6,744 nucleotides of DNA from assembly GCA_023423855.1 (NCBI GenBank), contig JAFAEU010000187.1, positions 1-6,744 of the forward strand, read 5' to 3'. This document shows, in pieces, positions 4,599 through 6,744 of this stretch (position 1 is the stretch's first letter; the number at the start of each line of letters is the position of its first letter). The notes under the pieces are model-generated. The model worked only from the letters and a program-made list of their open reading frames with translations, was not told the origin of the DNA and did not search any database. This DNA comes from Pseudomonadota bacterium. Lineage in GTDB: Bacteria > Pseudomonadota > Gammaproteobacteria > Xanthomonadales > Xanthomonadaceae. A program made the translations under genes and the position numbers.

Positions 4599-4634
4599 GG
4601 TAGTTGGTGGCCGGATTGCGAACCACCAACTACC
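4599..4634. repeat. 12-bp perfect inverted repeat between pal and cpoB
   Basis: GGTAGTTGGTGG (4599-4610) and CCACCAACTACC (4623-4634) are exact complements around a 12-base loop. The structure fills most of the 79-bp pal-cpoB junction. No T-run follows, so it is unlikely to stop transcription. As an mRNA hairpin it could protect the pal end or lower cpoB expression. A partial extra copy of GTTGGT next to the arm at 4634-4639 suggests a dispersed repeat. Confidence 0.6.
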
Positions 4635-4649
4635 AACTCGCCTTGCCGC

Positions 4650-5177
4650 TTACTTCGCCGTGTAGACGATCTCGACGCGGCGGTTGCGGGCCCAGCAGTC
4701 CTCGCTGGACTCGGTGCAGGTCGGGCGCTCCTCGCCGTAGCTGACCACGGTCAGCTGGGCGCCGGAACCGCCGTTGGCCTGCAGGGCCGACGACACGGCG
4801 TTGCCGCGGCGCTCGCCCAGGCCGAGGTTATACTCGCGGCTGCCGCGCTCGTCGGCATTGCCTTCGAGGGTGATGCGGGACGACGGACGGTCGCGCAGGT
4901 ACTTGGCGTGGCAGGACATCGCGGCCTGGAACTCGGGGCGCAGCGCGTCCTGGTCGAGGTCGAAGTACACCACGCGCTGGCGCAGGCAGGCGTCGGTGTC
5001 GAGGTCGGACGGGCCGTACGCACCCGGCGTGGTCGGACCGGGGTCGGTCACGCCACCGGTGGACGGGCCGGTCTCGGGCGGGGTTTCCTTGACCTTCTTC
5101 GAACAGGCGGCGGCAGCCACGCACATCAGCGCGATCAGCAGCACCTTGCCAACCACGGCGGTCTTGTTGGTATTCAT
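4650..5177 (-). CDS. pal: Peptidoglycan-associated lipoprotein Pal
   Basis: Pal is an outer-membrane lipoprotein that binds peptidoglycan and is moved by the Tol proteins to pull the outer membrane inward at division. The 175-residue product has a lipoprotein signal ending VAAAAC (lipidated Cys25), a Pro/Gly/Thr-rich linker to about 58, and an OmpA-like domain at about 62-175. Diagnostic sequences are VVYFDLDQDALRPEF, LEGNADERGSREYNLGLGER and NRRVEIVY; Asp109 and Arg123 or Arg124 are the expected contacts to diaminopimelate. It has four cysteines beyond the lipid one (64, 89, 154, 161), whereas E. coli Pal has none in this domain. The start is backed by GAGGA (5190-5186 on the minus strand) with an eight-base spacer. 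tolB lies 63 bases upstream. Confidence 0.97.
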   Translation of the reverse strand: MNTNKTAVVGKVLLIALMCVAAAACSKKVKETPPETGPSTGGVTDPGPTTPGAYGPSDLDTDACLRQRVVYFDLDQDALRPEFQAAMSCHAKYLRDRPSSRITLEGNADERGSREYNLGLGERRGNAVSSALQANGGSGAQLTVVSYGEERPTCTESSEDCWARNRRVEIVYTAK

Positions 5178-5240
5178 CTCGTCGATCCTCGGGTCTCTGG
5201 AACGGGCGTTCAGGTTGATGGACTGGCTGTGCAGATCATG

Positions 5241-6560
5241 TCAGCGCTGGGAACGGTAAGGACCCCAGGCCGGCTCGCGCACGTCGCCGTCCGCGAGGAC
5301 GAGGCGCTGACGGACGCGACCATCGGCCGAAACAGCATACAGGACGCCCCTGCGTCCTTCACGCGCCGCATACAGGATCATGCTGGCATTGGGGGCGAAG
5401 CTCGGCGATTCGTCCAGCGACCCCGGGGAAATCGTCGACCAGCGGGGCGAGCCCATGCTGCGGTCCATCACCGCGATCCGGTAGGTATTGCCCGAACCCT
5501 GGGCCACGGCGATCTTCTGGCCGTCCCAGGAAATGCTCGGGTCGGCGTTGTAGCTGCCTTCGAACGTGACCCGGGTGGCGCCGCCGCCCGAGGCCGGTGC
5601 CTGGTAGACCTGCGGGCGGCCGCCGCGGTCGGAGGTGAAGTAGAGGCTGTTGCCGTCCGGGCTCCACACCGGCGAGGTGTCGATGCCGAACTGGTTGGTG
5701 ATCTGGGTCAGCGCCTTGCTGCCCAGGTTCATCACGTAGATCTCGGGATTGCCGCTGCGCGAGAGCGTGAGCGCCAGCCGGCTGCCGTCGGGCGAGAACG
5801 CCGGGCCGCTGTTGATGCCGCGGAAGCTGGAAACCAGCTCGCGACCGCCGGTGGTGATGTCCTGGATGTAGATCGAGGAATTGCCGCGCTCGAAGCTGAC
5901 GTAGGCCAGCTTGCGGCCGTCCGGGCTCCACGCCGGCGACAGCAGCGGCTCGTTCGAGCGCACCACGGTCTGCGGGTTGTAGCCGTCGGCGTCGGCGACC
6001 ATCAGCGCGTAGCGGCTGCCGGGACCGGTGCCGGTCGCGGTGACGTAGGCGATGCGGGTCCAGAACGCGCCGCGCACGCCGAGGATCTTCTCGTAGATCG
6101 CGTCGGCCATCTGGTGGGCGACGTCGCGCATGGCGTTGGCGCGGGCGGTCATCGCCAGCCCGAGCAGGCGCTGCTGCTTGGCGACGTCGAACAGTTCGTA
6201 CTCAACCCGGTAGCTGCCCTCGGCCGCATCGACGACGCGGCCGATGACGAGGAAGTCCTGGCGCAGCGCGCGCCACGCCGGGTAGTCGACCTCGGCGCCG
6301 GTGGTCGGGCGGCTGACCATGTCGCGCTCGGGCAGCGTGCGGAACTGGCCGGAGCGTTCGAGGTCGGCGCGCACCACCGATGCGACGTCGGTCTGCGGCG
6401 CGGCGGCGGAGCCCTGGTAGGGCATCGGCACGACCGCGATCGGCAGCGCCGAGGCGTTGCCGCCGATGATGTCGATCTCCAGTCCCTGCTGCTGCGCGGC
6501 CGCGGCGAACGGCAGCAGCAGCGCGAGCACGGCGAGCATCCAGCGTTTGGCGAAAGTCAT
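5241..6560 (-). CDS. tolB: Tol-Pal system beta-propeller protein TolB
   Basis: TolB is a periplasmic protein that shuttles between Pal and TolA, controlling when Pal is free to bind peptidoglycan. The product has 439 residues, normal for TolB. A signal peptide (MTFAKRWMLAVLALLLPF, cut after AAA near residue 22) leads to the TolB N-terminal domain at about 26-165. A six-bladed propeller at about 168-435 follows, shown by repeated blade motifs: SPAWSPDGRKLAY (208-220), GPAFSPDGSRLAL, SPVWSPDGNSLYF, DPSISWDGQKIAV, SPSFAPNASMILY and EPAWGP. The ATG at 6560 is chosen because the signal peptide begins there and AGGA (6571-6568) precedes it by seven bases; an open extension to 6671 is proline-rich and unlike TolB. 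tolA would be expected just right of the window. Confidence 0.97.
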   Translation of the reverse strand: MTFAKRWMLAVLALLLPFAAAAQQQGLEIDIIGGNASALPIAVVPMPYQGSAAAPQTDVASVVRADLERSGQFRTLPERDMVSRPTTGAEVDYPAWRALRQDFLVIGRVVDAAEGSYRVEYELFDVAKQQRLLGLAMTARANAMRDVAHQMADAIYEKILGVRGAFWTRIAYVTATGTGPGSRYALMVADADGYNPQTVVRSNEPLLSPAWSPDGRKLAYVSFERGNSSIYIQDITTGGRELVSSFRGINSGPAFSPDGSRLALTLSRSGNPEIYVMNLGSKALTQITNQFGIDTSPVWSPDGNSLYFTSDRGGRPQVYQAPASGGGATRVTFEGSYNADPSISWDGQKIAVAQGSGNTYRIAVMDRSMGSPRWSTISPGSLDESPSFAPNASMILYAAREGRRGVLYAVSADGRVRQRLVLADGDVREPAWGPYRSQR

Positions 6561-6744
6561 CGGAGGTTCCTGGAACGGGTTGGATTGGGGCGGCGACAGC
6601 TTGGCGTCGAATCGTCGCGGGAAGATGAACGGCGGCGGACTTGGCGGGCGCCGGGCACGAGTGAAGGTCAAGTCAACACCTCAACACCCGTCGTCCCCGC
6701 GAAGGCGGGGATCCAGTGTCTTCGGGCCTCTGACGGGCTTGGCT
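6561..6744. other. Intergenic region upstream of tolB, reaching the window edge
   Basis: No gene is supported here. It contains tolB's ribosome binding site (6568-6571), a GC-rich spacer and a dispersed palindromic repeat near 6688. On the minus strand TTGACTTGACC (about 6676-6666) resembles -35 boxes, but no -10 sequence lies at the right distance. A separate tolB promoter is therefore possible but not shown. Confidence 0.5.
6688..6723. repeat. Dispersed palindromic repeat (CCCCGC / GCGGGG)
   Basis: CCCCGC (6695-6700) and GCGGGG (6705-6710) pair around GAAG and are followed by ATCCAGTGTCTTC. From memory, CGTCCCCGCGAAGGCGGGGA followed by TCCAGTG is a very common intergenic repeat in xanthomonads and other proteobacteria. 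The repeat may continue beyond the window. Confidence 0.6.

Noticed and set aside
3713..4603. 296-residue plus-strand open frame opposite cpoB
   Set aside because: It is antisense to a well-supported gene, with Arg/Leu/Ala-rich composition typical of GC-rich shadow frames.
6561..6671. 37-residue N-terminal extension of TolB
   Set aside because: It is proline- and arginine-rich and precedes a proper signal peptide whose ATG has its own ribosome binding site.
6666..6676. TTGACTTGACC as a tolB promoter -35 box
   Set aside because: No TATAAT-like sequence is found at 16-18 bases downstream on the minus strand.

Overview
The window is GC-rich gammaproteobacterial DNA, most likely from the Xanthomonadaceae (Lysobacter, Luteimonas or Stenotrophomonas-like). 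This placement is inferred from the order tolB-pal-cpoB-queE-queC, the Pal sequence type and the short palindromic intergenic repeats. The genus cannot be settled from the sequence alone. Two zones meet at a tRNA gene.

Right zone (about 2072-6744, all genes on the minus strand) is core chromosome. Reading leftwards in transcription order it holds tolB, pal and cpoB (the periplasmic and lipoprotein half of the Tol-Pal envelope system), then queE and queC (7-deazaguanine synthesis for queuosine and related compounds), then a tRNA-Lys(UUU) gene with an encoded CCA end. tolB, pal, cpoB and queE are closely spaced and look like one transcription unit. queC is set apart by a gap of about 200 bp carrying an inverted pair of REP-like hairpins. 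Other junctions carry different palindromes: a 12-bp inverted repeat between pal and cpoB, and a CCCCGC/GCGGGG repeat upstream of tolB at the window edge.

Left zone (1-2071) is accessory in character and abuts the 3' end of the tRNA, the usual integration point for islands. From left to right it holds the end of an IS3-family element (5' part of orfA plus its terminal repeat) and about 440 bp with no convincing gene but two strong dyad symmetries. Next come a secreted protein joining a YHYH domain to an Excalibur domain, an exported protein ending in a SHOCT domain, and a 77-residue lipoprotein whose start codon overlaps the SHOCT gene's stop. Last is an orphan open frame ending in a perfect 11-bp hairpin beside the tRNA. 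No integrase gene and no second copy of the tRNA end are visible, so island membership is an inference.

No CRISPR array, complete mobile element or recognised defence system is present. The least explained content is the SHOCT-lipoprotein pair, in which the lipoprotein has an internal duplication with paired cysteines, and the non-coding stretch at 198-638.
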